Part shown: one piece after another, positions 1 through 8,921 of the stretch
Layout: each line of letters begins with the position of its first letter
Position numbering within the stretch: the stretch's first letter is position 1
Source of the DNA: Bacilli bacterium
GTDB taxonomy: Bacteria; Bacillota_I; Bacilli_A; RF39; UBA660
DNA: 64,000 bases
Direction: 5' to 3'
NCBI GenBank assembly: GCA_017525035.1
Contig: JAFXTH010000005.1
Span: 64,025-128,024 of the forward strand
Position numbers and translations under genes: made by a program
Notes under the pieces: generated by a model
Databases searched by the model: none
What the model was told of the DNA's origin: nothing
The model's input: only the letters and a program-made list of their open reading frames with translations

Positions 1-188
1 GAACTTGTTTTAGCTATATAAAATCATTTGAATATGTTCTTCAATTATTAGAAAGATATCAAGAAGACCATAGAGCAGTTGATAAAGCAATAGACAAAGT
101 AATTAATGGAGAGTCATCATTTAAAGGTATTGAAAGAACTTTAGATATTGATACAAAAGGTTGCAAGAAAATTTTAAGTAGATTCTAA
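1..188 (+). CDS. 3' end of a tandem-family protein of unknown function (partial)
   Basis: This is the last 61 codons of a gene that begins before the window, read in the frame starting at base 3 and ending with TAA. Its tail (DIDTKGCKKILSRF) matches the end of the next gene (SIETQGCKRLLKQY) and the terminal motif of the three genes after that, so it is the first visible member of a tandem paralogous family. The function is not known. A hairpin terminator overlaps the stop codon, so this copy ends its own transcript. Confidence that it is coding is high because the family motif is conserved. Confidence 0.75.
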   Translation, partial: TCFSYIKSFEYVLQLLERYQEDHRAVDKAIDKVINGESSFKGIERTLDIDTKGCKKILSRF

Positions 189-211
189 AAACTCACATTT
201 GTGAGTTTTTT
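187..211 (+). terminator. Rho-independent terminator
   Basis: AAAACTCAC and GTGAGTTTT pair across a short loop and are followed by a T-run. It overlaps the stop of the partial gene and separates it from the next copy. Confidence 0.75.
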
Positions 212-213
212 CA

Positions 214-242
214 TTGATTTATAAGGAAAAAATCATTATAAT
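214..242 (+). promoter_or_regulatory. Promoter of the four-gene paralog operon
   Basis: TTGATT (214-219) and TATAAT (237-242) are separated by exactly 17 bases. The predicted transcript starts near 249, giving a leader of about 23 bases before the ATG at 272. Confidence 0.6.
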
Positions 243-271
243 AAATAACTAAACATTGTTTGAGGGATTTT

Positions 272-1147
272 ATGGGGAACAGATTTAGTGATGAAAAAAT
301 TGACTATGAATATGCTGTCATGAAATATCATGAAGATATGAAAAATCTTATGTTTGAATATAAGCATGCATATGATCATGATACGATTCAAGCAATTAGA
401 TGTTTAGCAAGAAGATTAGTCAAACTAAATAATCCCCAAATTAAAAGAGACGCCGGTGTTATTGATGAAGAAACATTAAAGTTATTTTTTATAGAATCCT
501 TAAAAATATTAGAAAATAATAGAATAGTAAATTACTATAAAGATGTAATAAGAAGAACAAATATATCAAGAGATTCTAAACTTGATCATGATGATGGCCG
601 TCTTGTTAAAAATGAAGTCTCTAATCATTTTGTTACTTTTGAAGTAATATTACCACTAGGTAGATTAACACTAGAAGACGAAATTATATATGGTCATGAA
701 ATGGGGCATGTTCCTGAAATAGAACATCCACGCAGATCTTTCTTAGAGTATCAAGAAGTATTACCAATATTTCTTGAGTATTTAGTATTTGCAAAAAGAT
801 ACGGCCAGAAATCAGCAATGGATGCTTTCATTGGTGAAAGAATTCCAATGGATATAGAGCATGCAAAAGAAATAAAATACTTTTGTGATATGTCAGAAAG
901 AAATGCTTATATTCAGCAGATATATGCAAGATTGGAAGCAGCAGATTCATACAAATATTTAGAATCAACTGATTTTGTTTTGCAACTAGTAGATATTTTT
1001 GAAAAAGATAAAAGAAAAGTTGCAACAGAAATAAACAAAGTAATTGAAGGTAAATCATTTATTGATGTTGCCAAAGACTTATCAATAGAAACACAAGGAT
1101 GCAAGAGACTGTTAAAACAATACCAGACATACGGAAAGAGGGTTTAA
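272..1147 (+). CDS. Putative HExxH zinc metallopeptidase, lead member of tandem family
   Basis: A 291-residue protein with no signal peptide. It contains HEMGH (H142, E143, H146), the zinc-binding and catalytic motif of zincin peptidases, followed by several glutamates within 30 residues (E149, E151, E159, E162, E169), any of which could be the third zinc ligand as in gluzincins. The C-terminal 60 residues carry the family motif (IETQGCKRLLK). The start is ATG 272 behind a GAGGG ribosome site; a TTG at 260 lies inside that site. It heads an operon with three paralogs, in which the HExxH stretch is replaced by hydrophobic residues. Peptidase activity is inferred from the motif alone; the substrate and the exact peptidase family are unknown. 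Confidence 0.65.
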   Translation: MGNRFSDEKIDYEYAVMKYHEDMKNLMFEYKHAYDHDTIQAIRCLARRLVKLNNPQIKRDAGVIDEETLKLFFIESLKILENNRIVNYYKDVIRRTNISRDSKLDHDDGRLVKNEVSNHFVTFEVILPLGRLTLEDEIIYGHEMGHVPEIEHPRRSFLEYQEVLPIFLEYLVFAKRYGQKSAMDAFIGERIPMDIEHAKEIKYFCDMSERNAYIQQIYARLEAADSYKYLESTDFVLQLVDIFEKDKRKVATEINKVIEGKSFIDVAKDLSIETQGCKRLLKQYQTYGKRV

Positions 1148-1149
1148 AC

Positions 1150-1929
1150 ATGGGTAGAATAATGGGAAGAAGTATGGAGACATACGATTTATCAAAAACA
1201 TTTATGGAAGCACATTTTCCAAAATATAAAAGAGATAAAAGAGTAATTGATCTTGCAGAGCTAGGTAAAAGCCCTAATTTAATTAGAGACTATTTGCCAG
1301 AGCGTGCAGTAGATTTTATAAGAGATCATCAAGTTGTTGTAGTAAGAAACTTTATGATTCCGCATGAATTGACTATATTTCCAGATGATATAGAAAAACA
1401 AGATCCTTATATGATCATTCATAATAAACCACTAGAAGAGCACAAAAGAATTTTAGTATATTTTCTTGGTGGATTATTAAATAGATTACAAGATGATAGA
1501 ATGGATTTAAACGCCTTAAACATTCCATGTCAATATGCATCAGTATTACCAATACTATTTGATTCTTTATACATGAAAGAATCAGGTAGAATGGATGATG
1601 CTAGCCTTAGATTCCTACATGAATTAAGAGGTAATGCCAAAAGATATATAAAAGCATATGAAGATTATAATAAAAGTCCAGAAACAAAAGACATGAGACA
1701 ATTTATTGTCGGTACTTTACTATTTTTAATACAATTTTCATCTATGGATGCAGCACTTCAAATAATGGATAAATTTGGTGATGATAAAGAACAGATGAAA
1801 AAATTGATTGAAGAACTTATTGTTAATGAAAATGGAAATCAAAGAGAAGAGATATTGCTTGATAGAGGAATAGAAACAGTAGGATACAAAGCATTAAGAA
1901 AAGAAATAGAAGGGAAGAAGATAAGATGA
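1150..1929 (+). CDS. Tandem-family paralog lacking the HExxH motif
   Basis: A 259-residue soluble protein of unknown function. It starts MGRIMGRS, matching MSRI.xRS in the next two genes, which supports ATG 1150 (ribosome site AAAGAGGG) over an upstream in-frame ATG at 1099. The segment aligned with HEMGH of the preceding gene reads YFLGG, so the zinc ligands are gone. The helical segment VLPILFDSLYMKE and the C-terminal GIETVGYKALRKEIE are conserved with its neighbours. It begins 2 bases after the stop of the peptidase-like gene and overlaps the next gene by 4 bases, consistent with co-translation. It may be a non-catalytic partner or regulator of the first protein. Confidence 0.7.
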   Translation: MGRIMGRSMETYDLSKTFMEAHFPKYKRDKRVIDLAELGKSPNLIRDYLPERAVDFIRDHQVVVVRNFMIPHELTIFPDDIEKQDPYMIIHNKPLEEHKRILVYFLGGLLNRLQDDRMDLNALNIPCQYASVLPILFDSLYMKESGRMDDASLRFLHELRGNAKRYIKAYEDYNKSPETKDMRQFIVGTLLFLIQFSSMDAALQIMDKFGDDKEQMKKLIEELIVNENGNQREEILLDRGIETVGYKALRKEIEGKKIR

Positions 1930-2771
1930 GTAGAATATATGCAAGAAGTAATGAACTTTTTGATACCTGTAAGACTATCAATGCTATTCATATAAAAAGA
2001 CATAAACCCAATAGAACTATGGTTGATTGGAATGATCTTGAAAATTGCCCTAATCTTATCGAATGTTATTTAAGTAAAGATGCAGTAGATTTATTATCAA
2101 ATCATAAAATAGAAATATTAAAAGATCCTTTTTCATTACATGCAAGAAGATCAAATATTGTTGAAAATGAGTCAACAAGAGTAAGTTTTCCAACATTGTT
2201 TTTTGCAAGGGAAGAATTCAAAAGAGAACTTGTATTCCTTTTAGGACTTATTTTAGGACTACAAAACATTGATAAAGAAAGAGAAGATTTTTCATATGAT
2301 ATTCAAGATGAATATAGAGATGTATTACCTTTATTACTTGAATATTTATATATGAAAGATTCCAGTCAAGAAGATAAATATTCGCTTAAAAAACTATGGG
2401 AAATAAAAACATGGGTTAAAGATTATATTAAAAATGTGGCTGAATATAGAAAAAGAGTAGAAGCAGGTGAAACTTTATTAAGAACTGGAGTATACTTAAC
2501 ATCAGATGGTTTTGAAGGAACACTTGCCTATAGAGATGAAAATATTGAAAATATTGAGAACTTAACGCAACATGTTATAACTCCATTTTCATCTATGGAT
2601 GCGACACTTAAAATAATAGACATGAATTTATCACAAGATGAAGTAAAAGCTCTTTTAGATAAACTATATAAAAATGAATGTGATGATAGAGCAAGAGTAA
2701 TGGAATCATATGGTATTAAACAAGACGGATATAAAAGATTAATTAAAGAATTTGAACAACATAAGAGGTAA
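1926..2771 (+). CDS. Tandem-family paralog lacking the HExxH motif
   Basis: A 281-residue protein of unknown function starting MSRIYARS at an ATG that overlaps the preceding stop (ATGA). It shares with its neighbours the central VLPLLLEYLYMKD helix, the SSMDATLKIID segment and the terminal GIKQDGYKRLIKEFE motif. The HExxH position reads FLLGL. Compared with the preceding copy it has an insertion of roughly 20 residues before the SSMDA segment. No membrane segment or signal peptide is seen. Confidence 0.7.
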   Translation: MSRIYARSNELFDTCKTINAIHIKRHKPNRTMVDWNDLENCPNLIECYLSKDAVDLLSNHKIEILKDPFSLHARRSNIVENESTRVSFPTLFFAREEFKRELVFLLGLILGLQNIDKEREDFSYDIQDEYRDVLPLLLEYLYMKDSSQEDKYSLKKLWEIKTWVKDYIKNVAEYRKRVEAGETLLRTGVYLTSDGFEGTLAYRDENIENIENLTQHVITPFSSMDATLKIIDMNLSQDEVKALLDKLYKNECDDRARVMESYGIKQDGYKRLIKEFEQHKR

Positions 2772-2773
2772 AT

Positions 2774-3628
2774 ATGAGCAGAATATTAGGGAGAAGTTAC
2801 GATGTATATTTAGCATCAAAAGAGTTAAGAGAAGCAAGAATAAAAAAATATAAAGATGACTATACAAGAACAATATGGGAAAGCGTTATTAGCTCTCCAG
2901 AAAAATATAAAATATATTTACCACAATCAGCATTAGAATTCTTAGATAGTAAACCAATAAAAATAAGAAGAGATCCTTTTTTGGTTTATACAGAGATGCA
3001 AATACCTGATACTGATAATCAAGATAGATATATAATGTTTCCTTCTTTTGTTGCAGTAGAAAACTTTAAAACAGAATATGCTTACTATATTGGAATGCTT
3101 CTTTCTTATTATCATACTGATAATGAAGAGGATTTATACACTTTTCCAAAAGAATATAGTGACTTATTGCCAATGTTAATGGTATATCTTCATTTAAAAG
3201 AAAATGGTAAAGAAAAAGAATTTGTTAAGAAGTATTTATCAATATTAAGTAATTATGTTGGTACTTATATAACTGATTATGAAGCTTATGATAGTTTTGA
3301 AGAGTTTTATAGTGGTGCAGTAATTACTGAGATGACTGAAAAAAGATATGAAGACTTAAATGAAACAAGGCAAGAAAATGAAGAGAAAATGGTAAGTGCT
3401 TTTGGAGAAACAATAATACAATTATCAGCACTTGATGGAGCACTTCAAATAATAGATAGATGCAAAACTAAAGAAGATTTTAAGCAAATGATAGAAAAAT
3501 TATTTATTAATGAACCAAGAGATAGATCAAGCATTCTTCGCAGTGAAGGTATAGAAAGTTTTGGATATAAAAGATTAAGAAAAGAAATAGAAGCATCAAA
3601 AAAACAATTGCAAAATACAACAATTTGA
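2774..3628 (+). CDS. Tandem-family paralog lacking the HExxH motif
   Basis: A 284-residue protein of unknown function, last of the operon, starting MSRILGRS two bases after the preceding stop with AAGAGG as ribosome site. It keeps the family landmarks: LLPMLMVYLHLKE, LSALDGALQIID and the terminal GIESFGYKRLRKEIE, followed by a short extra tail. The HExxH position reads YYIGM. It ends in TGA, showing TGA is a stop here. The promoter of the pheS leader lies inside its last codons (3608-3636). Confidence 0.7.
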   Translation: MSRILGRSYDVYLASKELREARIKKYKDDYTRTIWESVISSPEKYKIYLPQSALEFLDSKPIKIRRDPFLVYTEMQIPDTDNQDRYIMFPSFVAVENFKTEYAYYIGMLLSYYHTDNEEDLYTFPKEYSDLLPMLMVYLHLKENGKEKEFVKKYLSILSNYVGTYITDYEAYDSFEEFYSGAVITEMTEKRYEDLNETRQENEEKMVSAFGETIIQLSALDGALQIIDRCKTKEDFKQMIEKLFINEPRDRSSILRSEGIESFGYKRLRKEIEASKKQLQNTTI

Positions 3629-3636
3629 TTTATAAT
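3608..3636 (+). promoter_or_regulatory. Promoter of the pheS-pheT T-box transcript
   Basis: TTGCAA (3608-3613) and TATAAT (3631-3636) with a 17-base spacer, overlapping the 3' end of the upstream gene. The predicted start is near 3643, just before the T-box stem I. Confidence 0.6.
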
Positions 3637-3639
3637 TTA

Positions 3640-3862
3640 TATAAATATTTGATTGCGATGATTAGGAAGTAGTAGTAAGAGTACTATCTAATAGAGAGCT
3701 AGTGTTAGGTGGAAGACTAGTAAGAAAAGTATTTATGAATTCGTCCTATAGGCATTTATTAATAATAAACGGTTGCACCGTTATAGCAATTGAGTGTATT
3801 TAAAAAATACTAAAATAAGGTGGTACCACGAGTAAAATCGTCCTTAGGTGCTGCCTTTTTTA
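3640..3862 (+). promoter_or_regulatory. T-box riboswitch leader, phenylalanine-responsive
   Basis: The leader contains the T-box core AAGGTGGTACCACG (about 3816-3829), an AGTAGTA element on the 5' side of stem I, a stem-I apical region with GGTGG, and GAATTC holding a TTC (Phe) triplet at 3740-3742 that fits as specifier codon. Downstream, GTGCTGCC leads into a run of Ts (3855-3861), the terminator arm. In this class uncharged tRNA-Phe stabilises the antiterminator and lets transcription reach pheS. The T-box core is clear; the specifier assignment is by position and by the downstream gene. Confidence 0.85.
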
Positions 3863-3879
3863 TTTGTATGGAGGTTATT

Positions 3880-4926
3880 ATGAAAGAAAAAGTAGAAAGC
3901 ATTAAAAGTGAATTAGCAAAAGATCTAGAAAATGTTAATACAACACAAGAAGTAGGTAATCTAAAAGTAAAATATTTAGGTAAAAAGGGTCTTGTAACAG
4001 AGCTTACTAGCAATATGAAGGATTTATCTATTGAAGAGAAAAAAGAAGTAGGACGTCTTTCTAATGAAGTTAAAAACTATGTTACTGAAGAACTTACTAA
4101 ATTAGAAGAAGAAATCAACAAAAAAGAACTTGAAAAGAAGTTAGCAAGTGAAAAGATTGATATCTCATTACCTAGTACAAAAGTAAATATTGGAGGAGCA
4201 AATATTCTTGAAAAACTAATTGAAGAAGTTGAGGAATTAGCAATGTCTATGGGATATGATGTTGTAGAAGGGCCTGAAGTAGAAAAAGATTTATATAACT
4301 TTGAATTATTAAATCTACCTAAGGGACATCCTGCAAGAGATGCTCAAGATACATTCTACACAGAAGGTGATACATGGCTACTTAGAAGCCAAACTTCACC
4401 AGTTCAAATTAGAACAATGTTAGCAAACGAAGAAAAAACTCCAATTAGAATTATTTGCCCAGGAAAGACTTACAGAAGAGATGATGATGATGCAACTCAT
4501 TCACATCAATTTACTCAAATAGAAGGTTTACTAGTAGATAAAGATATTTCACTAGCAAATTTAAAAGCAACTTTCGATATTATTGCTAAGAAATTATTTG
4601 GTAATGATAGAGAAACAAGATTTAGACCTAGCTTCTATCCATTTACTGAACCATCTGTAGAAATGGATATTTCATGTTTCAATTGTGGTGGTAAAGGATG
4701 TAACATTTGTAAAGGTACTGGATGGATCACTGTAGGTGGTGCTGGTATAGTTCATCACAATGTATTAGATAATTGTGGTTATGATTCAAATAAATGGACT
4801 GGATTTGCTTTCGGTTTTGGTGCAGAGCGTTTAGCAATGCTTAAATATGGTATTACAGATATTAGAACATTCTATACAAATGATTTAAGAAATAAAGAAA
4901 CATTTGATAGAAAGGAGGCTGAATAA
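3880..4926 (+). CDS. pheS: Phenylalanine--tRNA ligase alpha subunit
   Basis: A 348-residue class II synthetase subunit that charges tRNA-Phe as an alpha2-beta2 enzyme with PheT. The N-terminal coiled coil (to about residue 85) is followed by the catalytic core: GPEVE.D.YNFELLN, the motif 2 region TYRRDDDDATHSHQF, the Firmicutes-type cysteine insert CFNCGGKGCNICKGTGW, and motif 3 GFGAERLAMLKYG. The start is ATG 3880 with GGAGG at 3870-3874; an in-frame ATG at 3820 lies inside the T-box core and is not credible. Length is normal. Expression is controlled by the T-box just upstream and it is co-transcribed with pheT. Confidence 0.97.
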   Translation: MKEKVESIKSELAKDLENVNTTQEVGNLKVKYLGKKGLVTELTSNMKDLSIEEKKEVGRLSNEVKNYVTEELTKLEEEINKKELEKKLASEKIDISLPSTKVNIGGANILEKLIEEVEELAMSMGYDVVEGPEVEKDLYNFELLNLPKGHPARDAQDTFYTEGDTWLLRSQTSPVQIRTMLANEEKTPIRIICPGKTYRRDDDDATHSHQFTQIEGLLVDKDISLANLKATFDIIAKKLFGNDRETRFRPSFYPFTEPSVEMDISCFNCGGKGCNICKGTGWITVGGAGIVHHNVLDNCGYDSNKWTGFAFGFGAERLAMLKYGITDIRTFYTNDLRNKETFDRKEAE

Positions 4927-4927
4927 T

Positions 4928-7303
4928 ATGGCAATAAGCATGAATTGGGTTAAAGAATACGTTAACCTAGATGATGTTGATTTAAAAGATTTAGCTAAAA
5001 AAATAACAGACTCCGGAGTAAATGTTGAACATGTTACTTCAAATGAATTAAACAATTTAGTAGTAGGTGAAGTACTTGAATGTGAAGATATTCCAGATAC
5101 TCACTTACATAAATGTGTAGTAGATACTGGTCTTGATAAAAGACAAATAGTATGTGGTGCAAATAACTGTAGAAAAGGCATTAAAGTTATTGTTTCATTA
5201 CCAGGAGCAATACTTCCAGGAGGATTTGAAATAAAACCATCTGTAATTAGAGGTATTGAATCAAATGGTATGTTATGTGCATTATCAGAATTAGGACTTG
5301 AAGAAGATACACCTGAGAATCATGCTAAAGGAATCTTTGAACTACCACTTGATGCACCTGTTGGTGAAGATGTAGTTAAATATATGGCACTTGATGATAC
5401 TATTTATGAACTTGATTTAAATCCAAATAGAAACATTGACTGCACAAACCACATTGGATTTGCTTACGAAGTGGCATCAGTTCTAGGAAGAAAGGTAACA
5501 CTTCCAGATTTATCTACAAGTCCAATTAAAGATTCAGTTACAAAACATTTCTCATTAGAAATAGATACGCCAAACTGTATGATGTATAATGCTAAGATGG
5601 TAACTGGAGTTAAGATAAAAGAATCACCTGATTTTATTAAACATAGATTAATAGCAGCAGGTATGAGACCAATTAATAACGTTGTAGACATTTCAAACTA
5701 TGTAATGCTTGAATTTGGTCAACCTCTACATTTCTTTGATAAAGATAAACTTGGTAACAAGATTAAAGTAAGAATGGCAACAGATAAAGAAACTATTGTT
5801 ACTTTAGATAAAAAAGAAAGAGAATTAACAAATGAAGATATCGTTATAACTGATGGTAAGAAACCTGTATGTATCGCTGGAGTTATGGGTGGAGAAAATA
5901 CTGAAGTTGATGAAAACACAAAAGATATTTTAATTGAAAGTGCAATCTTTAATTCATACAATGTAAGATATACTTCACTAAGACTTGATCTAAGAAGCGA
6001 AGCTTCATTAAGATATGAACGTGGACTAAATTACGAATATTGTAATATGGCAATAGAAAGAGCATGTCATTTGCTTGAAAAGTATGCAGATGGTAAAGTA
6101 TTAAGCGATACTATTACACATGATAAGATTGATAAGAAAGTTAAAGTTGCAGATGTAACACTTGATGATGTTAACAAGACTTTAGGACTTTCAATGACTG
6201 ATGAAGACGTAAGAAGAAGCCTTAATAATTTAGGATTTGAGTATAAAGAAAATAAAGGAACATATACAGTAACTATTCCAAATAGAAGATTAGATGTTGA
6301 ACCTCATAGACAAGATTTAATTGAAGAAATTGGAAGATTATATGGATATGATAAGATTGAATCTAAATTACCAGTTGTAGAAACTAAAGAAGGTAACTAC
6401 ATTGGAAGTGTTAAAATAAGAAAACAAATAACAAAAAGATTAAGAGCATTAGGTCTTAATGAATGTAGAACATATACATTAATAAGCGATGAGGAAAATG
6501 AATTATTCAAATATAATAGACAAGAACCTATCGAATTATTAAGACCAATGAGTAATGATAAGAAAGTTATTAGACAATCACTTGTATCATCATTACTAAA
6601 AACATACGAATATAACAAATCAAGAAACGTAAAAGATGTAATGATCTATGAAATAGCAAATACTTACTATAACAAGACAGAAGAAGATACAAAGATTGCT
6701 ATCTTAATGAAAGGTAATTACATTAACTCTTCATGGAATCCAAATGGAATTAAAGTAGACTTCTATCTATTAAAAGGAATTTTAGAGAATTTGCTTGACT
6801 ATCTAGGACTTAAAAACAGATATCAATTAACAGCTAAAGAAATAGATGGAATTCATCCTGGAATAAGTGCTGAAATAACACTTGATAGAGAACCAATCGG
6901 ATATATGGGAAGAATACATCCTAATATTGCAAAAGATGAAATATATGTACTTGAAATATCTATGACTAAATTAGTAGATAAGAAGATTAAACCAATTAAG
7001 TATAAAGAAATCTCTAAATATCCATCAATTATGAAAGACTTAGCATTTATAATCAAGAAAGATGTAACTAGTGGAGAGCTTGAAGATACAATCAAGAGAA
7101 GTGGTGGTAAATTACTTACTAACATAGATGTATTTGATGTTTATACTGGTGAAAATGTTAAAGATGATGAGAAATCAATCGCATATTCATTAACATTTAG
7201 TGATCCTACTAAGACACTAAGCGATGAAGAAGTAATGCAAGTATTCAACAAAATAATTGAAGATGTATCTAAAAAGCATAATGCAGTATTAAGAGATAAA
7301 TAA
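4928..7303 (+). CDS. pheT: Phenylalanine--tRNA ligase beta subunit
   Basis: A 791-residue partner of PheS. It has the N-terminal OB-fold tRNA-binding domain (about residues 40-150), the B3/B4 editing domain (DLNPNR, DISNYVMLEFGQPLHFFD, MGG), the B5 domain, the catalytic-like core and a C-terminal ferredoxin-fold anticodon-binding domain (KYPSIMKDLAFIIK to the end). The start is ATG 4928 with AAGGAGG at 4912-4918, one base after the pheS stop. Length is typical. A terminator follows directly. Confidence 0.97.
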   Translation: MAISMNWVKEYVNLDDVDLKDLAKKITDSGVNVEHVTSNELNNLVVGEVLECEDIPDTHLHKCVVDTGLDKRQIVCGANNCRKGIKVIVSLPGAILPGGFEIKPSVIRGIESNGMLCALSELGLEEDTPENHAKGIFELPLDAPVGEDVVKYMALDDTIYELDLNPNRNIDCTNHIGFAYEVASVLGRKVTLPDLSTSPIKDSVTKHFSLEIDTPNCMMYNAKMVTGVKIKESPDFIKHRLIAAGMRPINNVVDISNYVMLEFGQPLHFFDKDKLGNKIKVRMATDKETIVTLDKKERELTNEDIVITDGKKPVCIAGVMGGENTEVDENTKDILIESAIFNSYNVRYTSLRLDLRSEASLRYERGLNYEYCNMAIERACHLLEKYADGKVLSDTITHDKIDKKVKVADVTLDDVNKTLGLSMTDEDVRRSLNNLGFEYKENKGTYTVTIPNRRLDVEPHRQDLIEEIGRLYGYDKIESKLPVVETKEGNYIGSVKIRKQITKRLRALGLNECRTYTLISDEENELFKYNRQEPIELLRPMSNDKKVIRQSLVSSLLKTYEYNKSRNVKDVMIYEIANTYYNKTEEDTKIAILMKGNYINSSWNPNGIKVDFYLLKGILENLLDYLGLKNRYQLTAKEIDGIHPGISAEITLDREPIGYMGRIHPNIAKDEIYVLEISMTKLVDKKIKPIKYKEISKYPSIMKDLAFIIKKDVTSGELEDTIKRSGGKLLTNIDVFDVYTGENVKDDEKSIAYSLTFSDPTKTLSDEEVMQVFNKIIEDVSKKHNAVLRDK

Positions 7304-7306
7304 TTT

Positions 7307-7332
7307 AAAACTACACAAAAGTGTAGTTTTTT
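7307..7332 (+). terminator. Rho-independent terminator after pheT
   Basis: AAAACTACAC and GTGTAGTTTT form a stem with a small loop, ending in a T-run. Confidence 0.85.
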
Positions 7333-7356
7333 GTTATCATTAGAATAGGTGATAGT

Positions 7357-8859
7357 ATGAAATTCATTGAAAGTATTAAAGAAAATAAGATGCAATATAC
7401 GATTACATTTTTATTACTAATTTTTTGTATATTATCTTGCACAAAAATAAATAGAGATAGATATTCTTATGATGAACATGATTATCTTTATGCATATTTC
7501 AATGATGATCATCAAGAAATAATAAGTGCTTCAAACTATACAAAAGATTTTGCAATATTAAAAGTAACAATTCCACAATCTTGGTTTGATGGCAAAAACT
7601 GTAGGGTAGTAGTAAATAGTGACAGTTTTGTTGAATATAACGATTCATATTATTATAAGGAAATAATAAATAAAAATGAAAATGTAAAAGTAGCAGCCTA
7701 CGATTTAGTGTGTCGTGATGACTTCGATGATATTTATTTAGAAACTTACAACTACGACTTGGAAATAGAAGATGCAACGATGGAGTTGGTTGATATAAAA
7801 AATATTGATAATATATTTGATATAATTGAAAAACCAACAACAACCACATTAGAAAGAGGATATGACGTTAATTACGAAATCAAAAACATCGCCAAAGAAT
7901 ACAATGATGGTAGAAAACCATATAATATAAAAAGCATTTCCGTTATAGACATAACAAACAAGAAACCTAACGTTAAATGTAGCATTAATGTAGCAGAAGA
8001 TTATTTACCAGTATACTTGTGTTATGACAAAGATGAGCAAATAATGTATATGTATACAGAAGCAGAAAAAATTTATTTAAACAAATATAGCAATTCATTG
8101 TTTGATGATTTAAACACTCTTACTAAAATAAAAGGTTTTGATAAATTAGATTTTTCAAACGTAGAAAATATGTCATATATGTTTGCAAACACAGCAATTG
8201 AATCATTAGATTTATCTAACTTAGATTTGACTAATGTAGGAAAAGTAGATGGTTTATTTTACAATACTACAATCGATACATTAAAACTAGGAAATCTTCA
8301 ATTGCCTAATGTTATATCTTTTGAAGATATGTTTAATGGAATAAAAACGAAAGTGTTAGATTTAAATAATCTTGATACGAAAAATGTAATAATAATGGCA
8401 AAGATGTTTAAAAATGCTGAAATAGAAAAATTAAATATATCAAAACTAAATACTTCTAAAGTGTATGACATGAGAGAAATGTTTTATAACGCTAATATTG
8501 GGGAATTTGACTTATCAAACTTTGATACATCAAGCCTAACTTACGCAGATTATATGTTTAAATTCAGTTATGTAACTAAACTTGACTTAAGTAACTTTAA
8601 ATTTCCTAATTTGAATAATAATAGATTTAAAAATTTATTTTCATACACACATAACTTAAAGCACTTGGATATTTCAAGCCTTGATTATGAAAATTTCGTT
8701 GATAAAGATACGCAAGAACCAAATCATAAAGTTGTTTTAGAGTTCTTTAAAGATATAAATAAAGAAGTAACAATTATAGTCAAAGATGAAAAGATGAAAA
8801 GACTTATATTAAACCATTGTGATAACATAAAAGACAGCAATGTAGTAATTAAAAAGTAA
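7357..8859 (+). CDS. DUF285/BspA-like leucine-rich-repeat surface lipoprotein
   Basis: A 500-residue protein with a hydrophobic N-terminal segment (residues about 13-27) ending in ILSC, a somewhat non-ideal lipobox, so it is probably lipid-anchored outside the membrane. The C-terminal third (about 265-430) consists of repeats of about 25 residues of the type MFxNxxIxxLDLSNLDTxxV, typical of DUF285/BspA-like leucine-rich repeats found in mycoplasmas and gut Firmicutes; these are usually adhesin or surface modules. The middle region is unassigned. The start ATG 7357 follows AGGTGAT. The gene sits between two terminators, so it is probably monocistronic. Ligand unknown. Confidence 0.75.
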   Translation: MKFIESIKENKMQYTITFLLLIFCILSCTKINRDRYSYDEHDYLYAYFNDDHQEIISASNYTKDFAILKVTIPQSWFDGKNCRVVVNSDSFVEYNDSYYYKEIINKNENVKVAAYDLVCRDDFDDIYLETYNYDLEIEDATMELVDIKNIDNIFDIIEKPTTTTLERGYDVNYEIKNIAKEYNDGRKPYNIKSISVIDITNKKPNVKCSINVAEDYLPVYLCYDKDEQIMYMYTEAEKIYLNKYSNSLFDDLNTLTKIKGFDKLDFSNVENMSYMFANTAIESLDLSNLDLTNVGKVDGLFYNTTIDTLKLGNLQLPNVISFEDMFNGIKTKVLDLNNLDTKNVIIMAKMFKNAEIEKLNISKLNTSKVYDMREMFYNANIGEFDLSNFDTSSLTYADYMFKFSYVTKLDLSNFKFPNLNNNRFKNLFSYTHNLKHLDISSLDYENFVDKDTQEPNHKVVLEFFKDINKEVTIIVKDEKMKRLILNHCDNIKDSNVVIKK

Positions 8860-8878
8860 TAAGCAATTATTACTTTTT
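8851..8878 (+). terminator. Rho-independent terminator
   Basis: AAAAAGTAAT and ATTACTTTTT pair around a short loop; the stem includes the stop codon of the preceding gene. Confidence 0.75.
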
Positions 8879-8892
8879 GTTATTAATAAATA

Positions 8893-8901
8893 TGTTATAA
8901 T
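8893..8901 (+). promoter_or_regulatory. Extended -10 promoter element
   Basis: TGTTATAAT directly after the terminator; no good -35. The predicted leader to ATG 8922 is only about 14 bases. Confidence 0.45.
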
Positions 8902-8921
8902 TAAGAAGAGTTGGTGATTTT

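Noticed and set aside
3820-3879. Extended pheS start at ATG 3820
   Set aside because: The ATG is part of the T-box core GGTGGTACC; the true start at 3880 has GGAGG and gives the normal PheS N-terminus.
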